Made by a program: the position numbers and the translations under genes. 64,000 bases of DNA from positions 615,244 through 679,243 of the forward strand of contig JAAHFP010000002.1 of NCBI GenBank assembly GCA_010672925.1, written 5' to 3'. The stretch is from Symploca sp. SIO1C2. GTDB taxonomy: Bacteria; Cyanobacteriota; Cyanobacteriia; Cyanobacteriales; Coleofasciculaceae. Of the stretch, positions 34,528-43,397 are shown piece by piece. The notes under the pieces were generated by a model. The model did not search any database. It saw nothing but the letters and a program-made list of their open reading frames with translations, and had not been told where the DNA came from. The first letter of the stretch is position 1. Each line of letters opens with the position of its first letter.

Positions 34528-35415
34528 ATGCAAATTCGCCGACGCCCACCAAATCCAGCTATTAACCTTGATGTACTTCGCTATCAAGTAGCTCTTCCCG
34601 ATTCTGAACCTCGCCATATTTTAGAAAAAATTGTCTGGCACAAAGAGAAAGAAGTTGATCAGATGCGGGAGCGTCTTCCTTTATCAGAGTTACGCAAACG
34701 GGTGCAAGCAGCACCTACTGCTCGTGATTTTCTCCAAGCTCTCAAAACAGGAAAGACTAGTCCTGCCCTAATTGCAGAAGTTAAAAAGGCATCTCCGAGT
34801 AAAGGGCTCATTCGTGAGGATTTTGACCCAGTAGAAATTGCTAACTCTTACTATCAAGGAGGTGCTAGTGCCATATCGGTACTGACAGATCAAAAATTCT
34901 TTCAAGGAAGTTGGGAGAACCTAGCACGAATTCGTGCCGCAATTGATTTGCCAGTTTTATGTAAAGATTTCATCCTATATCCTTACCAAATCTATCAGGC
35001 TCGTAGTCAAGGAGCAGACGCTGTTTTGCTAATTGCGGCAATTCTGTGTGATCAAGATCTTCAGTACTTCATCAAAATTAGCAAAGCTCTATCAATTACA
35101 CCCTTGATCGAAGTTCATAACCTCTCAGAGTTAGACCGCGTTTTATCCCTGGATGAAGTTACCCTAGTAGGTATCAACAATCGCAACCTGGAAAATTTTT
35201 CCGTAGATCTACAAACTACTGACCAACTTCTCGCAGCGAGGGGCAACCAACTGCAAGAGCGTGGAATTCTAGTGGTGAGTGAATCTGGGTTGCATAATCG
35301 TAAAGATCTCGATAGTGTATCATCTGCGGGTGCTGATGCTGTTTTGATCGGAGAATCATTAATGAGACACCCTGACCCCAAAATCGCAATCACTGATATG
35401 TTTTCTAGTTTGTAA
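34528..35415 (+). CDS. trpC: Indole-3-glycerol phosphate synthase
   Basis: The 295-residue (beta/alpha)8 enzyme closes the indole ring in tryptophan synthesis. It shows [13 protein letters not shown] (catalytic Lys), [80 protein letters not shown] and [11 protein letters not shown]. Its N-terminal extension of about 35 residues is usual for cyanobacterial TrpC. No other trp genes are adjacent. Confidence 0.96.
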   Translation: MQIRRRPPNPAINLDVLRYQVALPDSEPRHILEKIVWHKEKEVDQMRERLPLSELRKRVQAAPTARDFLQALKTGKTSPALIAEVKKASPSKGLIREDFDPVEIANSYYQGGASAISVLTDQKFFQGSWENLARIRAAIDLPVLCKDFILYPYQIYQARSQGADAVLLIAAILCDQDLQYFIKISKALSITPLIEVHNLSELDRVLSLDEVTLVGINNRNLENFSVDLQTTDQLLAARGNQLQERGILVVSESGLHNRKDLDSVSSAGADAVLIGESLMRHPDPKIAITDMFSSL

Positions 35416-35582
35416 GTTGTAACTCATGAAAAAAAGTCAATGGCGTTAGCATTCGCTTCTAGCCACACGGTAACCTTTAAGCAATAAGCGTTATCTTAGG
35501 TAGTGAGAGACCAGGAGCAACTATGCCCGTAGGTTAGCTTGGGTAATTTCTAGATTTGTCCATTTGAGGTAAACCAGGTTTC

Positions 35583-35873
35583 ATGGAGCCACTTCCCCTT
35601 CCATCTTATGTCCACTACGAACTCCTACTCCAACTACTAGAGCGCCAAACTCTGTTTGCTGCTAATCAACAACCAGTGGTTCGAGAACAAGTTCAGCAGC
35701 TGATTATCACTCTTCGCAAAGCTCTAGCTCAGCAAAAGCAACTAGAAGGAAGCTGCCAGAGGAACAACGTACCCATTGAGTATCGTTGGTCTCTCAACAA
35801 CGTTGGGTTTGATCGAGAAGACTCAACAGATGTTTTTCCCCTAAATCATCAAAAACCCGAAATCAATAATTAA
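35583..35873 (+). CDS. DUF5340 protein
   Basis: The 96-residue protein reads MEPLPLPSYVHYELLLQLLERQT, VQQLIITLRKALAQQKQLEGSCQ and IEYRWSLN, matching the small cyanobacterial DUF5340 family as I recall it. It is helical and soluble, with no catalytic motif. Function is unknown. It sits alone between trpC and the aminotransferase. Confidence 0.8.
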   Translation: MEPLPLPSYVHYELLLQLLERQTLFAANQQPVVREQVQQLIITLRKALAQQKQLEGSCQRNNVPIEYRWSLNNVGFDREDSTDVFPLNHQKPEINN

Positions 35874-36004
35874 GCTTTTGTTGATCATTAGTAATTTGTT
35901 TATAACCAACAATTAATCACGAAAGTGATCTTAATCTAAAAATGGTTGGGGTAGTTATACAATCCTAGCTGCTGGGAAGCAAAAAATATTAAGAGGAGGA
36001 GAAA

Positions 36005-37159
36005 ATGAACGACAAGCTAATGCTGATGATTCCTGGCCCCACGCCAGTGCCCGAACAAGTATTATTAGCTATGGCTAAGCATCCTATCGGGCATCGTAGC
36101 GGTGAATTTGGCCAAATCATGGGAGAGGTGACCCAAAGCCTGAAATGGTTACATCAAACGGAAAATGATGTCTTGACCCTAACAGTGAGTGGCACTGGGG
36201 CAATGGAAGCTGGCATTATTAATTTCCTGAGTCCAGGCGATCGCGTTTTGGTCGGAAGTAATGGTAAATTTGGCGATCGCTGGGGTAAGATGAGCACTGC
36301 CTTCGGTTTAGAGGTGGAGCTCATTACCGCTGATTGGGGAAAACCCTTAGACACTGAGCAGTTTAAAGAAAAGCTGGCTGCTGATACGGAAAAGACCATC
36401 AAAGCAGTAATTGTCACTCATTCAGAAACTTCTACTGGTGTCCTTAACGATGTGGAAACCATTAATCGTTACGTTAAAGACCACGGGGAAGCTTTAATGA
36501 TGGTTGATGCGGTTACCAGTTTAGGAGCCTTTAATTTGCCCATAGATGACTGGGGTTTGGATGTAGTAGCTTCTGGTTCCCAAAAGGGTTATATGATTCC
36601 TCCAGGACTAGGGTTTGTTAGTGTTAGCCCCAAAGCCTGGGAAGCTTATAAAACCGCAAAATTGCCAAAATTCTACCTGGATTTGGGACCCTACAGTAAA
36701 ACTGCCAAGAAAAATAGCAATCCCTTTACCCCGCCAGTTAACTTAGTCATCGGGCTACAAATGGCATTGCGTATGATGCAACAAGAAGGCTTGGAATCGA
36801 TCTTTGATCGCCATCAGCGCCTGATGAAGGCAACTCGTGCTGGGGTAAAGGCTCTCTCTTTACCTTTGTTGGGTCCTGATGAGTATGCTAGTCCTGCAGT
36901 AACTGCTGTTGCTCCAGTATCGGTTGAGGCAGAAAAAATCCGTACAGTGATGAAAAAACACTACGATATTGCTCTAGCTGGAGGACAAGATCACTTAAAG
37001 GGTAAAATCTTCCGTATCGGTCACCTAGGCTTTGTTAGCGATCGCGATGTTCTCACTGTTATTGGTGCTCTGGAAGCTACTCTCCAGGAATTGGGAGTTG
37101 ATTCAGTGACACCTGGTGCTGGGATTGCCGCTGCTGCTAAGGTATTTGCTCAATCTTAA
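36005..37159 (+). CDS. Class V aminotransferase (alanine/serine-glyoxylate type)
   Basis: The 384-residue PLP enzyme shows MIPGPTPVPEQVLLAM, GTGAMEAGIINFLSPGDRVLV, THSETSTGVLND, VDAVTSLGAFNLPIDDWGLDVVASGSQKGYMIPPG (the Lys of SQKGY binds PLP) and FRIGHLGFVSDRDVL. It likely transaminates glyoxylate with alanine or serine in photorespiration. Cyanobacterial homologues have been misnamed 'soluble hydrogenase 42 kDa subunit'. A strong AGGAGGAG ribosome site precedes the ATG. Confidence 0.92.
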   Translation: MNDKLMLMIPGPTPVPEQVLLAMAKHPIGHRSGEFGQIMGEVTQSLKWLHQTENDVLTLTVSGTGAMEAGIINFLSPGDRVLVGSNGKFGDRWGKMSTAFGLEVELITADWGKPLDTEQFKEKLAADTEKTIKAVIVTHSETSTGVLNDVETINRYVKDHGEALMMVDAVTSLGAFNLPIDDWGLDVVASGSQKGYMIPPGLGFVSVSPKAWEAYKTAKLPKFYLDLGPYSKTAKKNSNPFTPPVNLVIGLQMALRMMQQEGLESIFDRHQRLMKATRAGVKALSLPLLGPDEYASPAVTAVAPVSVEAEKIRTVMKKHYDIALAGGQDHLKGKIFRIGHLGFVSDRDVLTVIGALEATLQELGVDSVTPGAGIAAAAKVFAQS

Positions 37160-37180
37160 CTAAAGTTAGGGGGTAGCCGT

Positions 37181-37518
37181 CATTGGTGTCAACTTAAGGT
37201 GAAAATCGCTTGAAGTTGGGGAGCAAACGTAGAGGCAATTCATGAATTGCCTCTACCATATTTCTCACAAATTATGCGATTGCTGTGTTGAGTTGCGCTT
37301 CCCGACCCCCACCCGTGTTAACTTAAGCCACAACCCTTGACCATTTTTTGAATTGTTTTGACAATTGATTGAAAAGAGCGTTATCCCTAAACTGAGCCGG
37401 TGGTCTTGCCCTACCCGATTAACAGGAGAAAAAGCCAGCGACAGGAGTATTATCTTACTCCCCCAGCTTCCCCAGCTCCCCATACTTCAAGCGTTTTCAG
37501 CTTAAGTTGACACCAATG
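37181..37518. mobile_element. Inverted-repeat element, CATTGGTGTCAACTTAAG family, copy A
   Basis: Perfect 18-bp ends CATTGGTGTCAACTTAAG and CTTAAGTTGACACCAATG enclose 302 bp without genes. The flanks GGTAGCCGT (left) and GGTAGCCAT (right) look like a 9-bp target duplication with one mismatch. An inner degenerate left end near 37313 and the right half are homologous to copy C at 46494-46696, so this may be a nested pair. Confidence 0.75.
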
Positions 37519-37671
37519 GGTAGCCATTAGCCCCCAGGGGTTGGGTGTTTGCGTAGCATGGTGCGAAGCAGCATAGCATTTGGATAGATATACTTGGGCA
37601 TATGTACTTCAATTATCGCCCAAATACTACTCTCAGAGAACGCTTTGCGAACGCCCCTACATACAAAAACT

Positions 37672-38163
37672 ATGGCAACAGACTCTACAAATACAATAAC
37701 TAGACTAAGCCTCTACGAAGCAGATTTCTACGCCTGGACACAAGAACAAGTATCTTTACTCCGTCAACATCGGTGGAGTGAGCTTGACTTGCTGAATCTA
37801 ATTGAGGAGATTGAATCTTTGGGGAAACAGCAACGTCAAGAATTGCGAAATCGTTTGAGTGTGTTGATTGGGCATTTACTTAAATGGCAGTACCAACCGC
37901 AACGCCGAAGCCGCAGTTGGCTGGCAACTATTCGGGTGCAGCGTCGCGATACGTTACGGTTACTCAAAGATAACCCAAGCTTAAAGTCTTATCTAGAGGA
38001 TGCATTGCTAGAAGCCTACGAAAATGGCAGAGATCTAGCAATGGGAGAAACTGATTTACCAGAGGAAACTTTTCCGCAGAAGTGTTCCTACAGTTTGACG
38101 CAAATTTTAGATAATAGCTTTTATCCCGGGGAAGCGAGTGAGCTGGTACAAGAATTGGAGTAG
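37672..38163 (+). CDS. DUF29 protein
   Basis: The 163-residue protein starts MATDSTNTITRLSLYEADFYAWTQEQVSLLR and contains LDLLNLIEEIESLGKQQRQELRNRLSVLIGHLLKWQYQP, the DUF29 signature, then YSLTQILDNSFYPG. This helical family is very abundant in cyanobacteria and of unknown function, sometimes found near mobile or toxin genes. The ATG at 37672 fits the family start; upstream in-frame sequence is repeat-like. Confidence 0.9.
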   Translation: MATDSTNTITRLSLYEADFYAWTQEQVSLLRQHRWSELDLLNLIEEIESLGKQQRQELRNRLSVLIGHLLKWQYQPQRRSRSWLATIRVQRRDTLRLLKDNPSLKSYLEDALLEAYENGRDLAMGETDLPEETFPQKCSYSLTQILDNSFYPGEASELVQELE

Positions 38164-38355
38164 AGGTTGGGTTTTCTTTGTTAAAGAAGAAGGGAAAGGG
38201 AAACAGCTGATTGGGAGCATCTTGCTCCCTGGAAATACAGAAAGCGAGCAAGATTTTTGTGCTACGCGCACACGACACGATCACACTACAGATTTAATCA
38301 TAATATAATTTGTGAGGAAGATGAGGTGAGCGATCGCGCTTCAAAAGTGCAAGCT

Positions 38356-39942
38356 TTAACTGAGAGCTTTGTCTAATACTCGACGCAAATGCTCCTGTAG
38401 TTCCGCCTCGCACCCTGGATAGGCTGGTAGAGCCTCTATTTCTTCCCTCGAATAAGACTCGAAGGCACCAGGGTAAAGAATAGCCGCGTAACACACTACT
38501 TGTCTACCCTTATTGTCTTGAATGGCATCGTGGTAGGTGTGCATCTTCTGAATGTCTTCTGACTTGGCCTTTCCTTCTTTCTGTATGTTTTCCTCTCTCT
38601 CACTATCCAGCTTCTTATATTTGGGATCGAAAAGATAGACTTGCTGAGAGCCATCAGATTGCTGAATCTCTACTGCGACATCAGGGCGAAGTTGAACGCT
38701 AGAGCTATGGAGTTCACCATTTTTACCATAGGTTCGTTCTGGAATTAGCTTAACCCTTGTTTGGTGTTGAGGATGAATTAAGGTTAATGCTGGCTGACCA
38801 TTGGGTAAAACTCGGATGTAAATTCCGCTTTTATCTCTACCCACCAAGGATTGCTTTTCTACTTGATATCCTTTTTGTTCAGCTACTTCTAGCAGCGTTT
38901 GAATTACCCATAGAGTGCCCCAAACCTGGTAGAGATGGGGCAAATTCTCCAAAGGTGCATTTAGGTCTGATTCTTCCAATCGCACGGTGGGACTCCTGAT
39001 AAATTCCAGATACCCCTCTAAAGCAGCATGGTACGGGGAACGCTTTAACAGAACCATCGTGATTTGATTAGGCTGCTGTTTAAGCTGACTTACCTGGTCT
39101 AGAAAAGCTGCTTGCTGTCGAGCCTTTTTCAGTTGTATAAAAAGAGAATTTACTTCATCCAGAGGCTTATTTTTAGGATCAGCTTCACAGATCAACCTAA
39201 CTCGTCGAAGTCTCTGATTGACTAGCTCAAAAAACAGCTTAACTAACTGATTTTCATAAACATCAACAGTGTGTCTTACCCGCGTATCAGGTACGCGAAT
39301 AGGTTGCCCCTTCGCAGCTAGGTTATGTCCTCGACTAAAAGCCTGAACTAGACCACTAGGAGAAGGTCGGCGGACTTGCTCTTGCCGAACCCAAACCTCA
39401 TTGGTTTTGAGACTTTTGTGAGGGTTGTGAGCAAGTGAACGCAAAATCTCAGTTAGACCAGGTTGCTTATTTGCACCTTCGACAGCCCGACGCAGGCGCA
39501 CCATTTCCTGAGCCAAAGTAGTTTCGCTAAGTTGTGGCAGTTGGAGACCAGCTAAAGCCCCAGTACGTTGTAGAGCTATTGCTACTGAAGTTGGAAGTTG
39601 AGTATCCAAATCCTCTAGCATTTGAGCAAAAGCTTCACGGCTAATCTTCCGAGGCCAAACGGTTACAATCTGCTCCTCAACTTCACCCTGATACTCAAGT
39701 CGCAGTTGATAGTAACCAGAGTTTGAGCGAGGCCAATCAGCTAGAACTCTATCCTTTTTGCCCAAAGATGTTAAAACAATTTGGAGTTTTTCACCCTGCC
39801 GCCAAAGCTGCACCTCTTTCCATTGTTTTTGAGGCTCTTGAACTTGAACTTCTAAAAAACCAAGCTGCCATTCTAATGGAGCCTCTAAGATTTTGCCTTC
39901 ACGGTTGAGAAAGCTTAGTTTAGAAGTAGGAAGTAAATCCAT
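38356..39942 (-). CDS. DUF2357 / McrC-like PD-(D/E)xK protein
   Basis: The 528-residue protein has an N-terminal DUF2357-type region and long helices in the middle (RHTVDVYENQLVKLFFELVNQRLRRVR). The C-terminal nuclease core shows LRPDVAVEI (D421), VYLFDPKYKKLD (D439, K441) and IQKMHTYHDAI, a PD-(D/E)xK fold as in McrC. It should be the cleaving partner of the AAA+ protein encoded upstream, which its start overlaps by 23 bp. The ATG at 39942 is preferred; an upstream TTG adds six residues. The function as a modification- or phage-directed nuclease is inferred. Confidence 0.75.
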   Translation of the reverse strand: MDLLPTSKLSFLNREGKILEAPLEWQLGFLEVQVQEPQKQWKEVQLWRQGEKLQIVLTSLGKKDRVLADWPRSNSGYYQLRLEYQGEVEEQIVTVWPRKISREAFAQMLEDLDTQLPTSVAIALQRTGALAGLQLPQLSETTLAQEMVRLRRAVEGANKQPGLTEILRSLAHNPHKSLKTNEVWVRQEQVRRPSPSGLVQAFSRGHNLAAKGQPIRVPDTRVRHTVDVYENQLVKLFFELVNQRLRRVRLICEADPKNKPLDEVNSLFIQLKKARQQAAFLDQVSQLKQQPNQITMVLLKRSPYHAALEGYLEFIRSPTVRLEESDLNAPLENLPHLYQVWGTLWVIQTLLEVAEQKGYQVEKQSLVGRDKSGIYIRVLPNGQPALTLIHPQHQTRVKLIPERTYGKNGELHSSSVQLRPDVAVEIQQSDGSQQVYLFDPKYKKLDSEREENIQKEGKAKSEDIQKMHTYHDAIQDNKGRQVVCYAAILYPGAFESYSREEIEALPAYPGCEAELQEHLRRVLDKALS

Positions 39943-42031
39943 GCTGATTGAATGTTTCAAGCATCTTAGTAGCTTTTTTGTGGCTTAGGGGGAAGTTCTT
40001 ATCAGTAACAATATCTACAAATTCATTGAGGGCTACTCCAACCCTATCATCAGCACCTTTAAGTTTGGGCAGAATCTTCTGCAAAAGCTGTTCATCTAAA
40101 GCATTTTCCCAAGATGAATCTAGCGCTTCAGCTTCTTTCCCATAGATCTTGATTTCATCTATAACCCGAAAAGCAAAGGGAGCAACTGTATGTACTTCAT
40201 CCCAAATTTGCATTAGTATCTCACGATACGGAACTTCACCCAAATGATCGTATAAATCCTGACGAGAGGCTTCAAGCTCAATCAATTGCGCTCGATCATA
40301 AACCTTGTCAGCAAAGCTGTGAGTTGTTTCGTCTATATTAACTGTACCAATAAAGTAGAGGTTTGGAGGAAGTAAGACTTGTTTCTCTGATGATAGCTGA
40401 ATTTGGGCTACTCCTTCACGCATCCGCACTTCCATCGCAGAGAGGAATTTCGCGAAATAATACTCCACCCGTGCTAGGTTCATCTCATCTAAGACTAGAT
40501 GATAAGGTCTGGGAGTAAGTTGTTTGGCTTGGGCTTGCTGATACTCCTCTTCTGCCTTTTTTAGAAATCCGCTGAAGTCAGTGTCATGGTACTTGTTGTC
40601 CATTGGACTGAGATAACCTAGCAAATCTTCATTAGTTGTCCAATTAGGAGCTACTGGAACCAAAAGATATTCAGCCTCTACTGCCTCAGCATAAGCTTTG
40701 GTTAGCCAAGTCTTGCCTGTGCCACTTATTCCAGAGAGGATTACGAATTTCCTGCTTTTGAGAGCTAAGTGATAGCGGCGCAGAGTGCTTTCAGAGATAC
40801 GCAGACCTTGAGCAAGCACTTTCTTGCAAATATCTGGAAATGATGGTTCAGAGTAGTCTACCTGAATCGTTTTGAGGATACGCTTTACTTCTTCGTATCT
40901 ATCTGTGTCTTTTTCCTGCTCAAAGAGTTCTTCCGCTCTGCGTAAATCCTCAATGGCTTTCTGCTTATTCTCCAGTTCTAAGTAGGTAAGTCCTCTATGG
41001 TAATAGGCTAAAGCAAAATTAGGATTAATATTCAGAGCTTGATTGTAATCTTGAATTGCTGTATAGTAGTCTTCTAGCTTATAGTAAGCATTGCCTCGAT
41101 TATAGTAAGCTTCATAATTTTTAGGCTGAATCAGTAGTAATTGGTTATAGTCTGATATAACTCCCTCAATATCTCTCAGTTCAACTTTAGCTTGTCCTCG
41201 GTAGCTATAAGCCTCAGCTAAATTGGGAGCTTGTTCTAAAGCATTATCAAAGTCTTTAATTGACATTTGGTAGTTTCCTTGAACAAAATTGTTAACCCCT
41301 TTCTTTAAAGATTGCTCAGCCCAATACTTATTATAGGGACTTAAGTATCTTCTCGTCTCTTGAATTGGGTCATTGCAGGTTGCCATTAATAACAGAACAA
41401 AAAGACCTTCAAAAGTTTGCTTAATTTGAGTGCTTAATTGTTCACTAGAACAAAGCAAAACTCGATTTTGCTTGAGATGTACACTGGCTTGAATATTATT
41501 GGTACGACTATTCTTTCGAGTCAGAAATTTTAACCACTCCCCCAAACGATTAATGTGATCGAGATCTTTTCCAGAAGATGAAAAATAGTGTAGTGTACAG
41601 TTATCAGCTAGGTGAGTATTCTGGAAAATAATTTCTTTATTAAAGTTGTTTTGTGAATTTTTAATAAACAGTTTTTTGTTATGGGTTTTATTGACAACAA
41701 ATAATCCGAAACGAAATTCGTCTGAAGTAATATTAATAAACAATTTAGCCGTCTTGTTTAGACCATCATACTTTTTGGAAAAACAACATTCATAAGATTG
41801 ATTGTAAAAATCAGGTGCTCCATCAACTTTTAATTCTATTTGCTTGATCATCCCACCTGGTAATCGAGCAGCTACTTGATGAGAAAGCTGCTGAATGGGA
41901 TGCATAACATAATTTTTAAATTCTTGTTCATAGGTTATGTAGAAATCTTCTGAATTTGTATTCAATTTTGAAAGAAGATCAAAAGTCTCAACGGAGAAAG
42001 GACATTCTGGGTTTACAGTAACATCGGTCAT
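39920..42031 (-). CDS. McrB-like AAA+ ATPase with inserted TPR array
   Basis: Counting from the GTG at 42055 (711 residues), domains are as follows. First comes an N-terminal domain (about 36-220; FYITYEQEFKNYVMHPIQQLSHQVAARLP) resembling N-domains of other cyanobacterial McrB-like proteins. Three to four TPRs follow (246-383; AYYNRGNAYYKLEDYYTAIQDYNQAL). Last is an AAA_5/McrB-type ATPase with Walker A GISGTGKT (442-449), Walker B HLVLDEMNL (519-527) and sensor GTVNIDETT (570-578). E. coli McrB uses GTP through an MNTAD motif; here it is VNIDE, so the nucleotide is uncertain. The ATG at 42031 is my start choice; neither start has a good ribosome site. It overlaps the DUF2357 nuclease gene, forming an McrBC-like pair. 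Confidence 0.78.
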   Translation of the reverse strand: MTDVTVNPECPFSVETFDLLSKLNTNSEDFYITYEQEFKNYVMHPIQQLSHQVAARLPGGMIKQIELKVDGAPDFYNQSYECCFSKKYDGLNKTAKLFINITSDEFRFGLFVVNKTHNKKLFIKNSQNNFNKEIIFQNTHLADNCTLHYFSSSGKDLDHINRLGEWLKFLTRKNSRTNNIQASVHLKQNRVLLCSSEQLSTQIKQTFEGLFVLLLMATCNDPIQETRRYLSPYNKYWAEQSLKKGVNNFVQGNYQMSIKDFDNALEQAPNLAEAYSYRGQAKVELRDIEGVISDYNQLLLIQPKNYEAYYNRGNAYYKLEDYYTAIQDYNQALNINPNFALAYYHRGLTYLELENKQKAIEDLRRAEELFEQEKDTDRYEEVKRILKTIQVDYSEPSFPDICKKVLAQGLRISESTLRRYHLALKSRKFVILSGISGTGKTWLTKAYAEAVEAEYLLVPVAPNWTTNEDLLGYLSPMDNKYHDTDFSGFLKKAEEEYQQAQAKQLTPRPYHLVLDEMNLARVEYYFAKFLSAMEVRMREGVAQIQLSSEKQVLLPPNLYFIGTVNIDETTHSFADKVYDRAQLIELEASRQDLYDHLGEVPYREILMQIWDEVHTVAPFAFRVIDEIKIYGKEAEALDSSWENALDEQLLQKILPKLKGADDRVGVALNEFVDIVTDKNFPLSHKKATKMLETFNQHGFTSYF

Positions 42032-42208
42032 TTGTTCTGATAACGATAACTTCACTTGCTACTGTGAATGATGGTAGCTTACATGAATACTGACTAGCGG
42101 AAGTTTGAGTTGATGCTTTTGTGACCCAACATCTGTTCCCGTCCAGCATTAACGCAAAATGTAGCAATAGTACTAAGCTTAAGAAGATGGAAAAGTGCAT
42201 AAATCAGC

Positions 42209-42259
42209 ATGGCGGGGAAAGGCATCTACCACGATACAGTGCGATCGCGGATTTTGTAG
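42209..42259 (+). pseudogene. Relic of xisH (N-terminus only)
   Basis: ATG at 42209 opens a 16-codon frame reading MAGKGIYHDTVRSRIL before TAG. GKGIYHDTV matches the N-terminus of XisH (...DIYHDxVK..L). About 60 bp on, in another frame, EAIALWIPD ends just after the xisI start, resembling the XisH C-terminus. The middle of the gene has been deleted. Confidence 0.55.
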
Positions 42260-42326
42260 GTGGGGTTGACCAAGGAAACCCAACATATATCTCAGCCAAA
42301 CATCAAGAGTGTGAAGCGATTGCACT

Positions 42327-42665
42327 ATGGATACCCGATTAAACCACCGAGACATCATTAAAAAAATACTGCAAGAACATGCCCAATATCGAGCGTCTCT
42401 GCCTGACAGCTATGACTCCCAAGTTTTATTGGATGATGAGCGAGGACGCTACTTAATCTTAGATATTGGCTGGAATGATCACAATTATCTACACGCCACG
42501 CCGATTCACTTGGATTTAATCGGTGATAAAATCTGGATTCAATATGATGATACCGAGGAAGGGATTGCTACCGATTTATTAGAAGCAGGCGTTCCTAAAG
42601 AAGATATTGTACTTGGTTTTCGCCATCCCAAAATCCGGGAATATACGGGTTTTGCAGTAGCTTGA
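42327..42665 (+). CDS. xisI: XisI-family protein (fdxN element excision controlling factor)
   Basis: The 112-residue protein reads LNHRDIIKKILQEHAQYRAS, RYLILDIGWNDHNYLHATPIHLDLIGDKIWIQYDDTEEGIATDLLEAGVPKEDIVLGFRHP and REYTGFAVA, the full XisI pattern. In Nostoc/Anabaena XisH and XisI assist XisF in excision of the fdxN element. Most genomic copies are free-standing and of unknown role, possibly toxin-antitoxin-like. Here the XisH partner is only a relic. Confidence 0.9.
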   Translation: MDTRLNHRDIIKKILQEHAQYRASLPDSYDSQVLLDDERGRYLILDIGWNDHNYLHATPIHLDLIGDKIWIQYDDTEEGIATDLLEAGVPKEDIVLGFRHPKIREYTGFAVA

Positions 42666-42770
42666 TATTGTGAGATTCAATTGAAAGAAATAGAGGCGGC
42701 GAAGGCTGATTCGACCTCTAGTCTCAAGGATTTTATAGCCTTTGGGGAGGCTTTATGGGGGATGAAAAAC

Positions 42771-43061
42771 TTAGCCGAAAGTGTGTTGTGTTGGCATGGG
42801 TTTGACTATGATAGTATCGGCGCGGCTTTCAACCTCTGCCAGATCATAATTAAGTTGCAGCCGCATCCAAAAGGCGGGGGTGCTGCCAATAGTCTTGGAC
42901 AGGCGCACAGCCATTTCTGGCGACAGGTTTGCTTTACCGTTGATCAGGTTGGACAAAGTAGGCCGCGCCACGTTCAGCACATCTGCTGTACTGGTGACGG
43001 TCATTTCCAAATCTTCCAAGGCACTTTTGACAATGCGTCCGGGATGTACGGGGTTACTCAT
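42771..43061 (-). CDS. higA: HigA-type antitoxin
   Basis: The 96-residue protein reads MSNPVHPGRIVKSALEDLEMTVTSTADVLNVARPTLSNLINGKANLSPEMAVRLSKTIGSTPAFWMRLQLNYDLAEV, a complete HigA XRE domain. AGGAGATAG lies 5 bp before the ATG. Directly upstream is the 3' end of a HigB toxin gene (43073-43189) whose start is missing, so the antitoxin persists without a working toxin. Confidence 0.9.
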   Translation of the reverse strand: MSNPVHPGRIVKSALEDLEMTVTSTADVLNVARPTLSNLINGKANLSPEMAVRLSKTIGSTPAFWMRLQLNYDLAEVESRADTIIVKPMPTQHTFG

Positions 43062-43072
43062 GAGTCTATCTC

Positions 43073-43189
43073 CTAATGATAATCTACCAAATCAATATCC
43101 ATTGCCTTACCGTCTTCAAAACGGAAGATAATTCGCCAGTTTCCCGTTACCCGTACACTCCAATTGCCGCTAAGGGATAGGAGGTTCAG
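43073..43189 (-). pseudogene. 5'-truncated HigB toxin
   Basis: The minus-strand frame reads ...LSGNWSVRVTGNWRIIFRF, EDGKAMDIDLVDYH and stop. This is the C-terminal third of a HigB/RelE-fold toxin (S..V.GNWRI.FRFE.G.A.D.D..DYH). Upstream it runs into TAG and a palindromic repeat (ctaagcgctgtgcgcttag), so the N-terminus and start have been lost. It lies 11 bp upstream of the intact higA. Confidence 0.75.
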
Positions 43190-43397
43190 CTATTATTATC
43201 ACCCCTTCAGGTTGGTATAGCTAAGCGCTGTGCGCTTAGCTATACCCAATGCTGTAACCTTTACCGATTAATCTCTTGTCTTCTCCCTTCTGCCCTCTGC
43301 CTTTTGCTATATCAGCTCCTCTAAAACCTAACACCTACCACCTAATACCTACTTTTGATAGAATGATTCAAATTGTCACGCTTAAGCGCCCCTAAAG
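43190..43397. other. Spacer with palindrome and simple repeats
   Basis: The spacer holds a palindrome TATAGCTAAGCGC-tgt-GCGCTTAGCTATA near 43215-43243, a CTTCTGCC-type run (43281-43306) and CACCTACC-type heptamers (43330-43352) before gatA. No gene is seen. The palindrome borders the truncated HigB and may mark an insertion junction. Confidence 0.6.

Noticed and set aside
42681-43076. Plus-strand gene over the HigA region
   Set aside because: Most of the frame is antisense to a clear HigA gene. The first 90 bp (KEIEAAKADSTSSLKDFIAFGEALWG) look protein-like but match no family I know and have no clear start.
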